In this document: one piece after another, positions 37,956-48,019 of the stretch
How the letters are laid out: every line of letters starts with the position of its first letter
Position numbering within the stretch: the first letter of the stretch is position 1
From: Actinotalea alkalitolerans
Lineage (GTDB): Bacteria; Actinomycetota; Actinomycetes; Actinomycetales; Cellulomonadaceae
DNA length: 64,000 nt
Assembly: GCF_023369855.1 (NCBI RefSeq)
Contig: NZ_JAMBPP010000002.1
Span: 297,687-361,686, forward strand
Direction: 5' to 3'
Translations under genes and position numbers: made by a program
Notes under the pieces: model-generated
What the model saw: the letters and a program-made list of their open reading frames with translations, nothing else
What the model was told of the DNA's origin: nothing
The model's database searches: none

Positions 37956-38390
37956 TCAGTCCTTGACGGTGATGCCCATGGAACGGGCGGTGCCGGCGAC
38001 GATCTTCATCGCGGCGTCGATGTCGTTCGCGTTGAGGTCCTCGAGCTTGGTCTGGGCGATCTCCCGGACCTGGTCGGAGGACAACGACGCGACCTTGGTG
38101 GTGTGCGGCGTCGGCGAACCCTTCGCCACACCGGCAGCCTTCTTGATCAGCTCGGCGGCCGGGGGGGTCTTGGTGATGAAGGTGAAGGAGCGGTCCTCGT
38201 AGACCGTGATCTCCACCGGCACGACGTCCCCGCGCTGCGACTCGGTCGCAGCGTTGTACGCCTTGCAGAACTCCATGATGTTGACGCCGTGCTGACCCAG
38301 CGCAGGGCCGATGGGCGGCGCCGGCGTGGCAGCCCCAGCCTTGATCTGGAGCTTGATCAGGCCGGAGACCTTCTTCTTCTTGGGAGGCAT
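37956..38390 (-). CDS. rplK: 50S ribosomal protein L11
   Basis: A 144-residue L11, part of the GTPase-associated centre and the target region of thiostrepton and RelA sensing. It shows the Pro-rich [19 protein letters not shown] and the RNA-binding C-terminal domain ending [15 protein letters not shown]. It lies 65 bases after nusG, and with rplA forms the usual pair. Confidence 0.97.
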   Translation of the reverse strand: MPPKKKKVSGLIKLQIKAGAATPAPPIGPALGQHGVNIMEFCKAYNAATESQRGDVVPVEITVYEDRSFTFITKTPPAAELIKKAAGVAKGSPTPHTTKVASLSSDQVREIAQTKLEDLNANDIDAAMKIVAGTARSMGITVKD

Positions 38391-38455
38391 GTCGGGTCCT
38401 TAGGTGGTGACTACTTCTGGGGTGGGCGCCGCGCGACGTCCACGGAGACGTCCGA

Positions 38456-39268
38456 TCAGATCTTGGCGACCTGGTTGAACGACAGCTCGACCGGGGTCTC
38501 CCGGCCGAAGATGGAGACGAGCACCTTGAGCTTCTGACCCTCGGCGTTGATCTCGGAGATCGTCGCGGGAAGGGTGTCGAACGGGCCGTCGGTGACCGTG
38601 ACCGACTCGCCGACCGTGAAGTCGACGGTGATCTCGGGGGTGGAGCTGGCCTTGGCCTGCTCGGCAGCCGTCGGCGCGAGCGTCGGTGCGAGCATCGAGA
38701 AGACCTCGTCGAGCGTGAGCGGGACGGGCTGGTGGGTGTGCCCGACGAAGCCCGTGACGCCCGGGGTGTGGCGGACCGCGCCCCAGGACTCGTCGGTGAG
38801 GTCCATCCGCACCAGCACGTACCCGGGGATGCGCACCCGGCGCACCACCTTGCGCTGAGCGTTCTTGATCTCGGTGACCTCTTCCATGGGGACCTCCACC
38901 TGGTGGATGTAGTCCTCCATGTTCAGGCTCTGGGTCCGGTTCTCGAGGTTCGCCTTGACCCGGTTCTCGTAGCCCGCGTACGAGTGGATGACGTACCACT
39001 CGCCCGGCTGACGCCGCAGCTCGGCCTTGTAGGCGACGACCGGGTCGACCTCCTCGTCCTCGTCAGGGACGGCGTCGGGCGCGGCCTCGTCAGACACGCC
39101 GTCCTCGGACGTCTCGTCGCCCTCGGACGTCTCGTCAGCCGGCGCAGGGTCGACCTCGACGGGTGCGACGTCGTCGGCACCGACGGCGTCGTCCGAGGTC
39201 GGCGTCTCGTCGCTCTCGACCATCGACGTCTCGTCGTGCTCGGTCGGCTCCAGGGACTCCTGCGACAC
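38456..39268 (-). CDS. nusG: Transcription termination/antitermination factor NusG
   Basis: A 270-residue protein. Residues 1-85 are a strongly acidic Asp/Glu/Thr/Ser leader typical of actinobacterial NusG. The NGN domain spans 88-205 ([20 protein letters not shown]), interrupted by an Ala/Thr-rich insertion near 195-210, and the KOW domain is at the C-terminus ([19 protein letters not shown]). NusG links RNA polymerase to ribosomes or Rho. It is downstream of secE as expected. Confidence 0.95.
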   Translation of the reverse strand: MSQESLEPTEHDETSMVESDETPTSDDAVGADDVAPVEVDPAPADETSEGDETSEDGVSDEAAPDAVPDEDEEVDPVVAYKAELRRQPGEWYVIHSYAGYENRVKANLENRTQSLNMEDYIHQVEVPMEEVTEIKNAQRKVVRRVRIPGYVLVRMDLTDESWGAVRHTPGVTGFVGHTHQPVPLTLDEVFSMLAPTLAPTAAEQAKASSTPEITVDFTVGESVTVTDGPFDTLPATISEINAEGQKLKVLVSIFGRETPVELSFNQVAKI

Positions 39269-39362
39269 GGGCTGGACCTGCTTTCTGCTGGCTTGTCTGT
39301 CTTGTGGTCTGCGGTGGTGCGTCGTGCTGGGGACCGGCGAGGCGGGGCCCGGCCGACCGGGG

Positions 39363-39647
39363 TCAGCCGCCGAAGATCCAGCCGACCGCGGTCCCGATGA
39401 CCAGGTCGAGACCCGTGACGTAGGCCATCACGACCGCGACGAACACCAGGACGACCGAGGTGTAGGTCAGGAGGTCCGACCGCGTGGGCCGGACGACCTT
39501 CTTGAGCTCGGCGACGACCTGGCGCACGAAGACCGCGATGCGCGCGAACAGGCCACGGCGTGCCGGCTCACCGCCGTGCGCCGACCGTTCGCCGCCGCGC
39601 CCCGTGCCCTCGGCACCGGATGCGGCCGCCTGTGCGGAATCGCTCAC
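39363..39647 (-). CDS. secE: Preprotein translocase subunit SecE
   Basis: A 94-residue protein with a Gly/Ala-rich polar first third, then the conserved amphipathic segment [17 protein letters not shown] and one membrane helix ([20 protein letters not shown]). It clamps SecY in the membrane. Position between tRNA-Trp and nusG is a strong additional marker. Confidence 0.95.
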   Translation of the reverse strand: MSDSAQAAASGAEGTGRGGERSAHGGEPARRGLFARIAVFVRQVVAELKKVVRPTRSDLLTYTSVVLVFVAVVMAYVTGLDLVIGTAVGWIFGG

Positions 39648-39704
39648 CGTTCGTCCCTACGTCTCGTCGTCACCAGCAGTCCGCTGGGTCGTACCTGGTC
39701 TGTG

Positions 39705-39777
39705 CAGGGCAGGAGGGACTCGAACCCACAACCGCCGGTTTTGGAGACCGGTGCGCTACCAATTGCGCCACTGCCCT
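39705..39777 (-). tRNA. trnW: tRNA-Trp (CCA anticodon)
   Basis: A 73-base cloverleaf with 7-bp acceptor stem AGGGCAG/CTGCCCT, D-arm, anticodon stem CGGTCTCCAAAACCG with anticodon CCA, and T-arm GGGTTCGAGTCCC. CCA is not encoded. It is the usual neighbour of secE in actinobacteria and is probably cotranscribed with it. Confidence 0.97.
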
Positions 39778-39881
39778 TCGGTCGTGACGCCCCTCGTCCG
39801 CACACCGCCCGACTGGTCGAGGTCTCCCCCGCCCGACGCCGGGCATGCCGCATCATGGTGGACGTCAACCACCAGCGGTCG

Positions 39882-39911
39882 AGTGTACGTGGTTCCGCGG
39901 CATGGGTCGAA
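39882..39911 (-). promoter_or_regulatory. Candidate promoter for tRNA-Trp-secE-nusG
   Basis: TTCGAC (39906-39911) and TACACT (39882-39887), 18 bases apart on the minus strand, lie about 105 bases upstream of the tRNA. It resembles the rplJ and rpoB promoters in -10 box and spacing. Confidence 0.5.
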
Positions 39912-39973
39912 CACAGGGTCCGACCCCCGGGCGGTCCCTGGGGTCGTCGATGCCTCTCTGACAGTATGGAGCG

Positions 39974-41215
39974 GTGAGCCAGACGCCAGCCACCCCGGTC
40001 CCCACGCCCGCCCCCCGCCGCCGTGTCTCGGCCCGCATCGGCGCCATCGCGGAGTCCGCGACCCTCGCCGTGGACGCCAAGGCCAAGGCCCTCAAGGCTG
40101 CCGGACGCCCGGTCATCGGCTTCGGAGCCGGAGAGCCCGACTTCCCGACCCCGGACTACATCGTCGAGGCGGCGATCGCGGCGGCGAGCGTGCCGGCCAA
40201 CCACCGCTACACCCCCGCGGCCGGGCTGCCGGTGCTCCGTGAGGCGATCGCTGCCAAGACCCTGCGCGACTCGGGCTACGAGATCAGCCCGCAGCAGGTG
40301 CTGGTCACCAATGGCGGCAAGCAGGCCGTCTACCAGTCGTTCGCGACGATCGTCGACCCGGGCGACGAGGTCCTGCTGCCGGCCCCCTACTGGACCACCT
40401 ACCCCGAGGCGATCCGTCTGGCCGGGGGCGTGCCGGTCGAGGTCTTCGCGGGCGCCGACCAGGGCTACCTGGTCACGGTCGAGCAGCTCGAGGCCGCGCG
40501 CACCGAGCGCACCAAGGCTCTGCTGTTCTGCTCGCCGTCCAACCCCACGGGCGCGGTCTACAGCCCCGAGCAGACCGCCGAGATCGGACGCTGGGCCCTC
40601 GAGCACGGCATCTGGGTGATCACCGACGAGATCTACGAGCACCTGGTCTACGACGAGGCCGTCTTCACCCCGATGGTCCGTGCCGTGCCCGAGCTCGCCG
40701 ACACCACGATCGTGCTCAACGGTGTCGCCAAGACCTACGCGATGACCGGCTGGCGGGTCGGCTGGATGATCTCCCCCCTGGACGTCACCAAGGCCGCGAC
40801 CAACCTCCAGTCCCACCTGTCCTCGAACGTGGCCAACGTGTCCCAGCGGGCCGCCGTCGCCGCACTGACCGGCGACCTGTCCGCGGTCGACCTCATGCGC
40901 ACAGCGTTCGACCGGCGCCGGCGCACCATGGTCGAGATGCTCTCGGCGATCGACGGCGTCCACTGCCCGACACCCCAGGGCGCGTTCTACGCCTACCCGA
41001 GCGTCGAGGGCCTGCTCGGGCGGACGATCCGTGGCGTCACGCCCACCACCTCGGCCGAGCTCGCCGCGGTGATCCTCGACGAGGTCGAGGTCGCCGTGGT
41101 CCCGGGTGAGGCCTTCGGCCCGAGCGGCTACCTGCGCCTCTCCTACGCGCTCGGCGACGACGACCTGGTCGAGGGCGTCACGCGGCTGCAGACCCTGCTG
41201 GGCGAGGCCCGCTGA
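39974..41215 (+). CDS. Class I PLP-dependent aspartate-type aminotransferase
   Basis: A 413-residue fold-type I aminotransferase. Visible are [16 protein letters not shown], the cofactor-binding [19 protein letters not shown], the Asp/Tyr pair [11 protein letters not shown], and the Schiff-base lysine in [16 protein letters not shown]; the substrate-carboxylate Arg is in YLRLSYAL. It transfers amino groups between aspartate (or similar) and 2-oxoglutarate in the cytosol. The GTG at 39974 follows CAGTAT by six bases, suggesting a leaderless or near-leaderless transcript, though GGAG also lies just before it. Exact substrate is not certain. Confidence 0.92.
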   Translation: MSQTPATPVPTPAPRRRVSARIGAIAESATLAVDAKAKALKAAGRPVIGFGAGEPDFPTPDYIVEAAIAAASVPANHRYTPAAGLPVLREAIAAKTLRDSGYEISPQQVLVTNGGKQAVYQSFATIVDPGDEVLLPAPYWTTYPEAIRLAGGVPVEVFAGADQGYLVTVEQLEAARTERTKALLFCSPSNPTGAVYSPEQTAEIGRWALEHGIWVITDEIYEHLVYDEAVFTPMVRAVPELADTTIVLNGVAKTYAMTGWRVGWMISPLDVTKAATNLQSHLSSNVANVSQRAAVAALTGDLSAVDLMRTAFDRRRRTMVEMLSAIDGVHCPTPQGAFYAYPSVEGLLGRTIRGVTPTTSAELAAVILDEVEVAVVPGEAFGPSGYLRLSYALGDDDLVEGVTRLQTLLGEAR

Positions 41216-41218
41216 CCA

Positions 41219-41246
41219 CCGGCGTCCACCGGTCGGTGGACGCCGG
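41219..41246 (+). terminator. Hairpin terminator after the aminotransferase gene
   Basis: A perfect 12-bp stem (CCGGCGTCCACC at 41219-41230 with 41235-41246) and a GGTC loop, starting four bases after the stop codon. Confidence 0.8.
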
Positions 41247-41299
41247 GTTCCACCCCTCAACCGTTCCCCGCGGGCGTCCGGGTGCGACAGGCTGGAGCC

Positions 41300-42222
<923 letters not shown>

Positions 42223-42226
<4 letters not shown>

Positions 42227-43086
42227 CCGTCACCCCGTCCACCCGAGCGACGGACCGGGCGAGCCGGACCGTCACCCTGCCCTCGACCCTCGCGCTGAGC
42301 CTCGCCCGCACCCAGATCGAGCTGCGCCAGTTCTTCCGCGAGCGCGACGCCGTCGTCTTCATCTTCGCCTACCCGGTGATCATGCTCGCGATCTTCGCCT
42401 CGGTCTTCGGCCAGGACGGTACGACGGTCGGCCCCGAGCCGGGCATCCCGTTCGGGCAGTACTTCCTGCCCGGGATGGTCGCGACCGGCGTGCTCCTGTC
42501 GAGCTTCCAGAACCTGGCGATGTCGATCGCCGTCGAGCGGGACGAGGGCGGCCTCAAGCGGCTGCGGGGTACGCCGATGCCCCCGACGGCGTACTTCCTG
42601 GGCAAGGTCGGCTCGGTGCTGGTCACCTCGCTCGCCCAGGTCGCCATCCTGCTCGTCGTGGCCTCGACGCTGTTCGGCATCGACCTGCCCACCACGGCGG
42701 ACCGTTGGGTCACCTTCGCCTGGGTGTTCGCGCTCGGCACGGCCTCGGGTGCGGTCTGCGGCGTCGCGTTCTCCTCGGTGCCCCGATCGGGCAAGAGCGC
42801 CTCGGCCGTGGTCACCCCCATCGTCCTGGTGCTGCAGTTCATCTCAGGGGTGTTCTTCACCTTCCCCTCGCTTCCGCTGTGGATGCAGCAGGTGGCCGCG
42901 CTGTTCCCGCTCAAGTGGATGGCTCAGGGGATGCGGTCGGTCTTCCTGCCCGAGTGGGCCGAGCAGATGGAGCCGGCCGGTGCGTGGGAGCACCCCATGA
43001 CCGCGGCCGTGCTCGCCGGGTACCTCGTGCTGGGACTCGTGCTCGGCATCCGCACCTTCCGGTGGAAGCGCCGTGACGACGGCTGA
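42223..43086 (+). CDS. ABC-2 type permease
   Basis: A 287-residue membrane protein with six predicted helices, for example VVFIFAYPVIMLAIFASVFG and IVLVLQFISGVFFTF. It forms the export channel for the ATPase immediately upstream. The loop with VERDEGGLKRLRGTPMPPTA is typical of ABC-2 permeases of drug or lipid exporters. It overlaps the previous gene by 4 bases and the kinase gene by 14 bases. Confidence 0.92.
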
Positions 43087-44443
43087 GAACCAGACGGCCG
43101 AGACCCACCCGGCAGGCGGCGTGCTGTCCGAGCGCGCCGCCTTCTGGGCGCGCGCGCTGCGCTGGTGGGACATCGCCTTCTACGTGATGGTGCTGATCGC
43201 CGTCGGAGCACTCGCCACCGGCTCGTCCACCGGTGACCTGCGGGTCGAGCTCGGGGGCCTGGCCGCACTGGTGGTGGCCTACACGCTGGTCGGACGACGC
43301 GCCGCGCGCACCGCGAGCACCACCCTGGCGGTGCTGTACCTGGTGATCCTGGTGGTCGCGGTGACCGTGATCGTCCGGGCGAACCCTGCCGGGACGGTGA
43401 TGCTCTTCATCGCCTTCAGCCAGATCTGGTTCTTCGCCGAGACCCGTCGCCTCGGCGTGCTGGCATGCACCGCGCTGACCGTCGGGGTCTTCGGTGCCCT
43501 CGCGCTGCGCGAGGAGGTGCTCACCACCTCCGTGGTGGCCGATCTCGCCACGCAGGCGGGGATGGTGCTGGCCTTCGGCGTCCTGCTGGGGCTGTGGGTC
43601 ACCCAGATGGCCGAGCAGAGCGAGGAGCGCGCCGACCTGCTCGAACGCCTCGAGGCTGCCCAGGCCGAGCTCGGCCGGTCGCACCACGCCGAGGGGGTCG
43701 CGGCCGAGCGCGAGCGGCTCGCGCGCGAGATCCACGACACCCTCGCCCAGGGGTTCACGAGCATCGTGATGCTCGCGCAGACCGCGGACGCCGACCTGCA
43801 CCGCGGGGACGCCGAGCACGCCCGAGAGCGGGTCGAGCTGATCGAGGCGACCGCGCGGGACAACCTCGCCGAGGCGCGCGCCCTCGTCGCGGCCTTCTCA
43901 CCGGTGAGCCTGCAGGGCTCGACCCTGGTCGAGGCCATCGAGCGGCTCGCCGAGCGTTTCGGTGCCGAGACGGGCGTCGAGGTCGAGGTCGCCCAGGTCG
44001 CCGACGGCGCCGCCGTCGCCGCGCTGAGCCGCGCCCAGGAGGTGATCCTGCTGCGCGCCGCGCAGGAGGCGCTGTCGAACGTCCGGCGTCATGCCGACGC
44101 GCGGCACGTCCGCCTGGTGCTGCGGGCCAACCTGGGCCTGCCGGACGACGGCACGGCGGGCACGGTAGGCACGGCGGCTGAGGCCTCGCGCCCCACCGTC
44201 GAGCTCGAGGTGGTCGACGACGGTCGAGGCATCCCCGACGGGACCTCCGAGGGCTTCGGGATGCGCGGGATGCGCGAGCGGGTGACCTCGGGCGGCGGGC
44301 GGCTCGCGGTGAGCGCCGGCCTCCGCGGCGGCACCCATGTCAGGGTGACCCTGCCCACCGCGCGCGAGCCTGCGACGCCCACCCCACGCACCGTGGGTCC
44401 TGAACCAGCCACGCAGACCGACACCGACCCGGAGCGACCATGA
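43073..44443 (+). CDS. Sensor histidine kinase, NarL/LiaS-DesK type
   Basis: A 456-residue kinase with six membrane helices in the first 175 residues, a short coiled coil, and the HisKA_3 phosphoacceptor His in RLAREIHDTLAQGFTS. The ATPase domain shows VDDGRGIP and GFGMRGMRERV. The GTG start lies inside the permease gene. With multiple membrane helices and almost no external domain it probably senses membrane state or the exporter itself. It phosphorylates the regulator encoded next. Confidence 0.92.
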   Translation: MTTAENQTAETHPAGGVLSERAAFWARALRWWDIAFYVMVLIAVGALATGSSTGDLRVELGGLAALVVAYTLVGRRAARTASTTLAVLYLVILVVAVTVIVRANPAGTVMLFIAFSQIWFFAETRRLGVLACTALTVGVFGALALREEVLTTSVVADLATQAGMVLAFGVLLGLWVTQMAEQSEERADLLERLEAAQAELGRSHHAEGVAAERERLAREIHDTLAQGFTSIVMLAQTADADLHRGDAEHARERVELIEATARDNLAEARALVAAFSPVSLQGSTLVEAIERLAERFGAETGVEVEVAQVADGAAVAALSRAQEVILLRAAQEALSNVRRHADARHVRLVLRANLGLPDDGTAGTVGTAAEASRPTVELEVVDDGRGIPDGTSEGFGMRGMRERVTSGGGRLAVSAGLRGGTHVRVTLPTAREPATPTPRTVGPEPATQTDTDPERP

Positions 44444-45069
44444 ACCCCCTGCGAGTGCTCGTCGTCGACGACCACCCGGTCGTGCGCGCCGGGCTGGTCG
44501 GGCTGCTCGCGGGTGAGCCCGACCTGTCGGTGGTCGGCGAGGCGGGCGACGGCGCCGAGGCGCTCGCACAGGCCGAGGCGCTGCGGCCCGACGTCGTGCT
44601 GATGGACCTGCGGATGCCGGTGATGGACGGGGCCACCGCCACAGGGCGCATCGTCGCGACCGTCCCCGGGGTCCGGGTCGTGGTCCTGACCACCTACGAG
44701 ACCGACACCGACATCCTGCGGGCGGTCGAGGCGGGCGCCACCGGCTACCTGCTCAAGGACACCCCGCGGGACCAGCTCGTCGACGGTGTGCGCGCCGCCG
44801 CGCGCGGCGAGACCGTGCTCGCCCCGTCGGTCGCCCGACGCCTCGTCTCGCAGGTCCGCAGCAGCCACGAGCGGTTGACGCCCCGGGAGCTCGAGGTCCT
44901 CGCGAAGGTCGCCCGCGGCGGCAGCAACGCCCAGATCGGCCGCGACCTGTTCATCACCGAGGCCACCGTCAAGACGCACCTGCTGCGCATCTTCGCCAAG
45001 CTCGGGGTCGACGACCGCACGCGAGCCGTGACGGTCGCCCTCGAGCGCGGCATCCTCACCGCCCCGTGA
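44440..45069 (+). CDS. NarL/LuxR-family response regulator
   Basis: A 209-residue regulator. The receiver has acidic residues DDHP, phospho-Asp in VVLMDLRMPVMDG and Lys in YLLKDTP. The C-terminal LuxR-type helix-turn-helix is LTPRELEVLAKVARGGSN with ATVKTHLLRIFAKLGV. The start overlaps the kinase stop by 4 bases. It most likely activates this exporter operon. Confidence 0.94.
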   Translation: MNPLRVLVVDDHPVVRAGLVGLLAGEPDLSVVGEAGDGAEALAQAEALRPDVVLMDLRMPVMDGATATGRIVATVPGVRVVVLTTYETDTDILRAVEAGATGYLLKDTPRDQLVDGVRAAARGETVLAPSVARRLVSQVRSSHERLTPRELEVLAKVARGGSNAQIGRDLFITEATVKTHLLRIFAKLGVDDRTRAVTVALERGILTAP

Positions 45070-45134
45070 ACAGCGCGACACCGTGACCATCCGGCCGTGA
45101 GGTGAGGCCGGTCTGGTCCGCAGGGGCCAGGGAC

Positions 45135-45168
45135 CTCTCATCCGGCTCTCATCGAGAGGCTCGATACT
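45135..45168 (+). promoter_or_regulatory. Operator and leaderless promoter of the OmpR-type two-component operon
   Basis: Two direct CTCTCATC copies at 45135-45142 and 45146-45153 (11-bp period, typical for OmpR-family dimers) end nine bases before a GATACT -10 box (45163-45168). The start codon follows six bases later, implying a leaderless mRNA. Matching sites lie at 48085-48114 and 49414-49443. Confidence 0.65.
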
Positions 45169-45174
45169 GGTCCG

Positions 45175-46767
45175 ATGACCCGGGTGAACGCCGTCGCCGG
45201 CCGGACGACCGAGCGGCCCCGCCTGACGGTACGCGCGCGGTTCGTGACTGCTGCGGTCACCCTCGCCGCGCTCGGCATGGTCATCGCCGGGGGCACCGCC
45301 TACCTGCTGCAGCGTGAACGGGTCGACGTGCTCATCGACGACTCCCTGACCCGCAACGTCGAGGAGTTCCGCCAGCTCGCCGTCAACGGCGTCGACCCGT
45401 CCACGGGCGCCGGGTTCACCACGGTGCGCGACCTGCTGTACGTCGCGCTCCAGCGCACCGTGCCGGCCGCGAACGAGGGCATGCTGGCTGTCGTCGACGG
45501 CGAGGTGCCCTTCCGTGCCATCGACGCCGTCCGGCTCCGGCCCGAGCGGGTACCCGAGCTGGTCGCCGCTGCGGTCGCCGCGCAGCAGGACGACGTCGTC
45601 AGCCTGGGCTCGGTCGACGCCCAGGGGACGACCTACCGGTACGCGACCATCCCGGTCACCGTGCGTGGGGACACCAGTGCCGGCGTGCTGGTGTTCGCCT
45701 TCGACCGGCAGGCCGAGCACGCCGAGCTGGTGCGGACGTACCGCACGTTCGCCCTGGTGGCGCTGGGGTGCCTCGCGGTCCTCGCCCTGGTCGGTTGGGT
45801 GGTGGCCGGGCGCCTGCTCGCGCCGATCCGTCTGCTGCGGCGCACGGCCCAGCGGATCAGCGACTCCGACCTGTCCGACCGGATCCCCGTGCAGGGCACC
45901 GACGACCTGTCCGACCTGGCCCGCACGGTCAACTCGATGCTCGACCGGCTCGAGCGGGCGTTCCGGTCCCAGCGCGAGCTGCTCGACGACGCGGGCCACG
46001 AGCTCCGGACCCCGCTGACGATCATCCGGGGCCACGTCGAGCTGATGGACACCGACGACCCCGCCGACGTGGCAGACACGCGGACCCTGGTGCTCGACGA
46101 GCTGGACCGCATGCACCGTCTGGTCGAGGACCTCGTGGTGCTGGCCACCGCCGACCGACCGGACTTCGTGCGGCCCGCCCCCACCGACGTGGGCCTGCTG
46201 ACCGACGACGTCCTGGACAAGGCCCGCACGCTGGGAGGCCACCGGTGGGTCGTGGAGGGTCGCGCCGAGGGAACCGTCGTGCTCGACGCCCAGCGCATCA
46301 CCCAGGCGTGGCTGCAGCTGGCCGCCAACGCGGCGAAGTTCGCCCCACCCGGCAGCACGGTGCGGCTGGGCAGTGCACTCGATCGTGGCAGGCTGCTGCT
46401 GACCGTCCACGACACAGGTCCGGGGGTGCGCGCCGAGGACGCCCAGCGGATCTTCGAGCGCTTCGCGAGGGGCCAGGCCGGACGGGGGGTCGACGGCGCC
46501 GGGCTGGGGCTGCCGATCGTGGACGCCATCGCTGCGGCGCACGGAGGCGTCGCCCGGGTGGACCCGACGCCCGCGTCGTCGACCCCCGGTCCCGACCGAG
46601 CCGGACCGGGTGCACGCTTCACGATCGACCTGCCGCTGGCTGCCGTGCCCGCACCGAGCGTCGCTGCACCCTCGGACGGTGCGCCCTCGGACGGTGCGCC
46701 CACCCCGGACGGAGCGCCACCCAGCTTCCCGCCCGCCGTCCTGCCCGCCACCGAGGGAGCCCCGTGA
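45175..46767 (+). CDS. Sensor histidine kinase, HAMP-HisKA type
   Basis: A 530-residue kinase: membrane helix near 25-45, an extracytoplasmic domain of about 135 residues, a second helix (FALVALGCLAVLALVGWVVA), HAMP, and the His box in LLDDAGHELRTPLTII. The ATP domain has AANAAKF, DTGPGVRAED and GAGLGLPIV. The last 45 residues are a Pro/Ser/Ala-rich tail. It pairs with the regulator whose gene overlaps its stop (GTGA). The ligand is unknown; the neighbouring secreted Pro/Ser-rich protein may be a clue. Confidence 0.93.
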   Translation: MTRVNAVAGRTTERPRLTVRARFVTAAVTLAALGMVIAGGTAYLLQRERVDVLIDDSLTRNVEEFRQLAVNGVDPSTGAGFTTVRDLLYVALQRTVPAANEGMLAVVDGEVPFRAIDAVRLRPERVPELVAAAVAAQQDDVVSLGSVDAQGTTYRYATIPVTVRGDTSAGVLVFAFDRQAEHAELVRTYRTFALVALGCLAVLALVGWVVAGRLLAPIRLLRRTAQRISDSDLSDRIPVQGTDDLSDLARTVNSMLDRLERAFRSQRELLDDAGHELRTPLTIIRGHVELMDTDDPADVADTRTLVLDELDRMHRLVEDLVVLATADRPDFVRPAPTDVGLLTDDVLDKARTLGGHRWVVEGRAEGTVVLDAQRITQAWLQLAANAAKFAPPGSTVRLGSALDRGRLLLTVHDTGPGVRAEDAQRIFERFARGQAGRGVDGAGLGLPIVDAIAAAHGGVARVDPTPASSTPGPDRAGPGARFTIDLPLAAVPAPSVAAPSDGAPSDGAPTPDGAPPSFPPAVLPATEGAP

Positions 46768-47474
46768 GCCAGATCCTGATCGCCGAGGACGAGGGGCGCA
46801 TCGCCTCGTTCGTCGCCAAGGGCCTGCGGGCGGCCGGGTACTCCCCCGTGGTCGTCGACACCGGACGCGAGGCCTACGACCTGGCGCAGAGCGGTGAGGT
46901 CGACCTCCTGGTGCTCGACCTGGGCCTGCCCGACCAGGACGGCTTCACCGTCCTGCGCCGGCTGCGGGAGGCTCGCAGCACGCTCCCGGTCATCATCCTC
47001 ACCGCACGCAGCTCGGTGACCGACACCGTCGCGGGCCTCGAGGGTGGCGCCGACGACTACATGACCAAGCCGTTCCGCTTCGAGGAGCTCCTGGCCCGGG
47101 TGCGGCTGCGGCTGCGCTCGGAGGGAGGCGGTGGAGAGGCCACCCTGCTGAGCCTGGGCCGGCTGAGCCTGGACCTGCGGACCCGGCGCGCACGGGTCCT
47201 CGAGCGGGAGGTCGACCTGTCCGCACGCGAGTTCGCGCTCGCCGAGGCCTTCCTGCGCAACCCCGGGCAGGTCCTGAGCCGCGAGCAGCTCCTCTCGCGG
47301 GTGTGGGGCTACGACTTCGACCCGGGGTCCAACGTGGTGGACGTGTACGTGCGGTACCTGCGTCGCAAGATCGGCGCCGACCGGGTCGAGACGGTCCGCG
47401 GGATGGGCTACCGCCTGGTCGACCCCGACCACGCCCCCGACCCCGCAGAGCGATCCGCCAGCACCCCCACCTGA
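46764..47474 (+). CDS. OmpR/PhoB-family response regulator
   Basis: A 236-residue regulator. Receiver: acidic EDEG, phospho-Asp in LLVLDLGLPDQDG, Thr in ILTARSSV and Lys in YMTKPF. The winged helix at the C-terminus includes LSREQLLSRVWGYDFDPGSN and VDVYVRYLRRKIG then VETVRGMGYRL. The GTG start overlaps the kinase stop. The CTCTCATC direct repeats nearby are the natural candidates for its binding site. Confidence 0.95.
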   Translation: MSQILIAEDEGRIASFVAKGLRAAGYSPVVVDTGREAYDLAQSGEVDLLVLDLGLPDQDGFTVLRRLREARSTLPVIILTARSSVTDTVAGLEGGADDYMTKPFRFEELLARVRLRLRSEGGGGEATLLSLGRLSLDLRTRRARVLEREVDLSAREFALAEAFLRNPGQVLSREQLLSRVWGYDFDPGSNVVDVYVRYLRRKIGADRVETVRGMGYRLVDPDHAPDPAERSASTPT

Positions 47475-47519
47475 CACCCCTCCCCATGGGCCCACGCCCC
47501 TGAGCACGGGCCCACGTCC

Positions 47520-47575
47520 GAGATCGGGCTTTCCGTCGTCTCCCGGGTGCGGGAAGCGACGGAAAGCCCGATCTC
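47520..47575. repeat. Palindromic element 1 (19-bp arms)
   Basis: A perfect 19-bp inverted repeat (47520-47538 with 47557-47575) with an 18-base interior that has its own TCCCG/CGGGA stem. It shares the core GGCTTTCCGTCG/CGACGGAAAGCC with a second element at 49492-49533. It lies between two convergent genes and could serve as a bidirectional terminator, but the shared core suggests a repeated element family. Confidence 0.9.
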
Positions 47576-47593
47576 GACCTTCGGGCGGGCGGG

Positions 47594-48019
47594 TCAGTCG
47601 GCGGAGTCCGCGCTCGGCGGGGAGTCCGGGCTGGCGGGCGAGTCGGGGCTGGGCGGGGAGTCGGGGCTCGGCGGGCTCGGGGCCGACGCCGGGGTCGGGG
47701 CCGACGCCGGGCTGGGGGGTGAGACCGGTGAGGGAGCCGACGCCGGGGACGCGGGCGACGGGGCCGACGCCGGGGAGTCGGGGGTCACGGGCGACTCGGC
47801 GGACTGGGCGGTCACCGTGGAGATCGCGCTGCCCGCGCTCAGGGTGGTCGGCGAGATCCGCGAAGGGCTGGTCGGCGTCGCGGTCGGACCTGTGGTCACC
47901 GAGGTCCCGACCTCGCGCGGGCCGGGGTCGGTGAAGGGACCCGCCCCGACCGCGGCTGCACCACCGACACCCAGAGCACCCAGCGCCCCGGTCACGATGA
48001 AGACCTTGCGTGCGTTCAT
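47594..48019 (-). CDS. Secreted or membrane-anchored Ser/Pro/Ala-rich protein
   Basis: A 141-residue protein with an N-terminal hydrophobic segment (VFIVTGALGALGVGGAAAVG) and a mature part dominated by SPASAPSP- and PPSPDSP-like repeats from about residue 75. No folded domain or sorting motif is visible, so it is probably an extended wall-spanning tail. The ATG overlaps the stop of the phosphotransferase gene (ATGA) and has an AAGGAG site. An operator-like repeat pair also lies 66-95 bases upstream. Function unknown. Confidence 0.75.
   Translation of the reverse strand: MNARKVFIVTGALGALGVGGAAAVGAGPFTDPGPREVGTSVTTGPTATPTSPSRISPTTLSAGSAISTVTAQSAESPVTPDSPASAPSPASPASAPSPVSPPSPASAPTPASAPSPPSPDSPPSPDSPASPDSPPSADSAD

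Noticed and set aside
44089..46542. An 817-codon minus-strand frame across the two-component genes
   Set aside because: It is antisense to well-supported kinase and regulator genes and has shadow composition.
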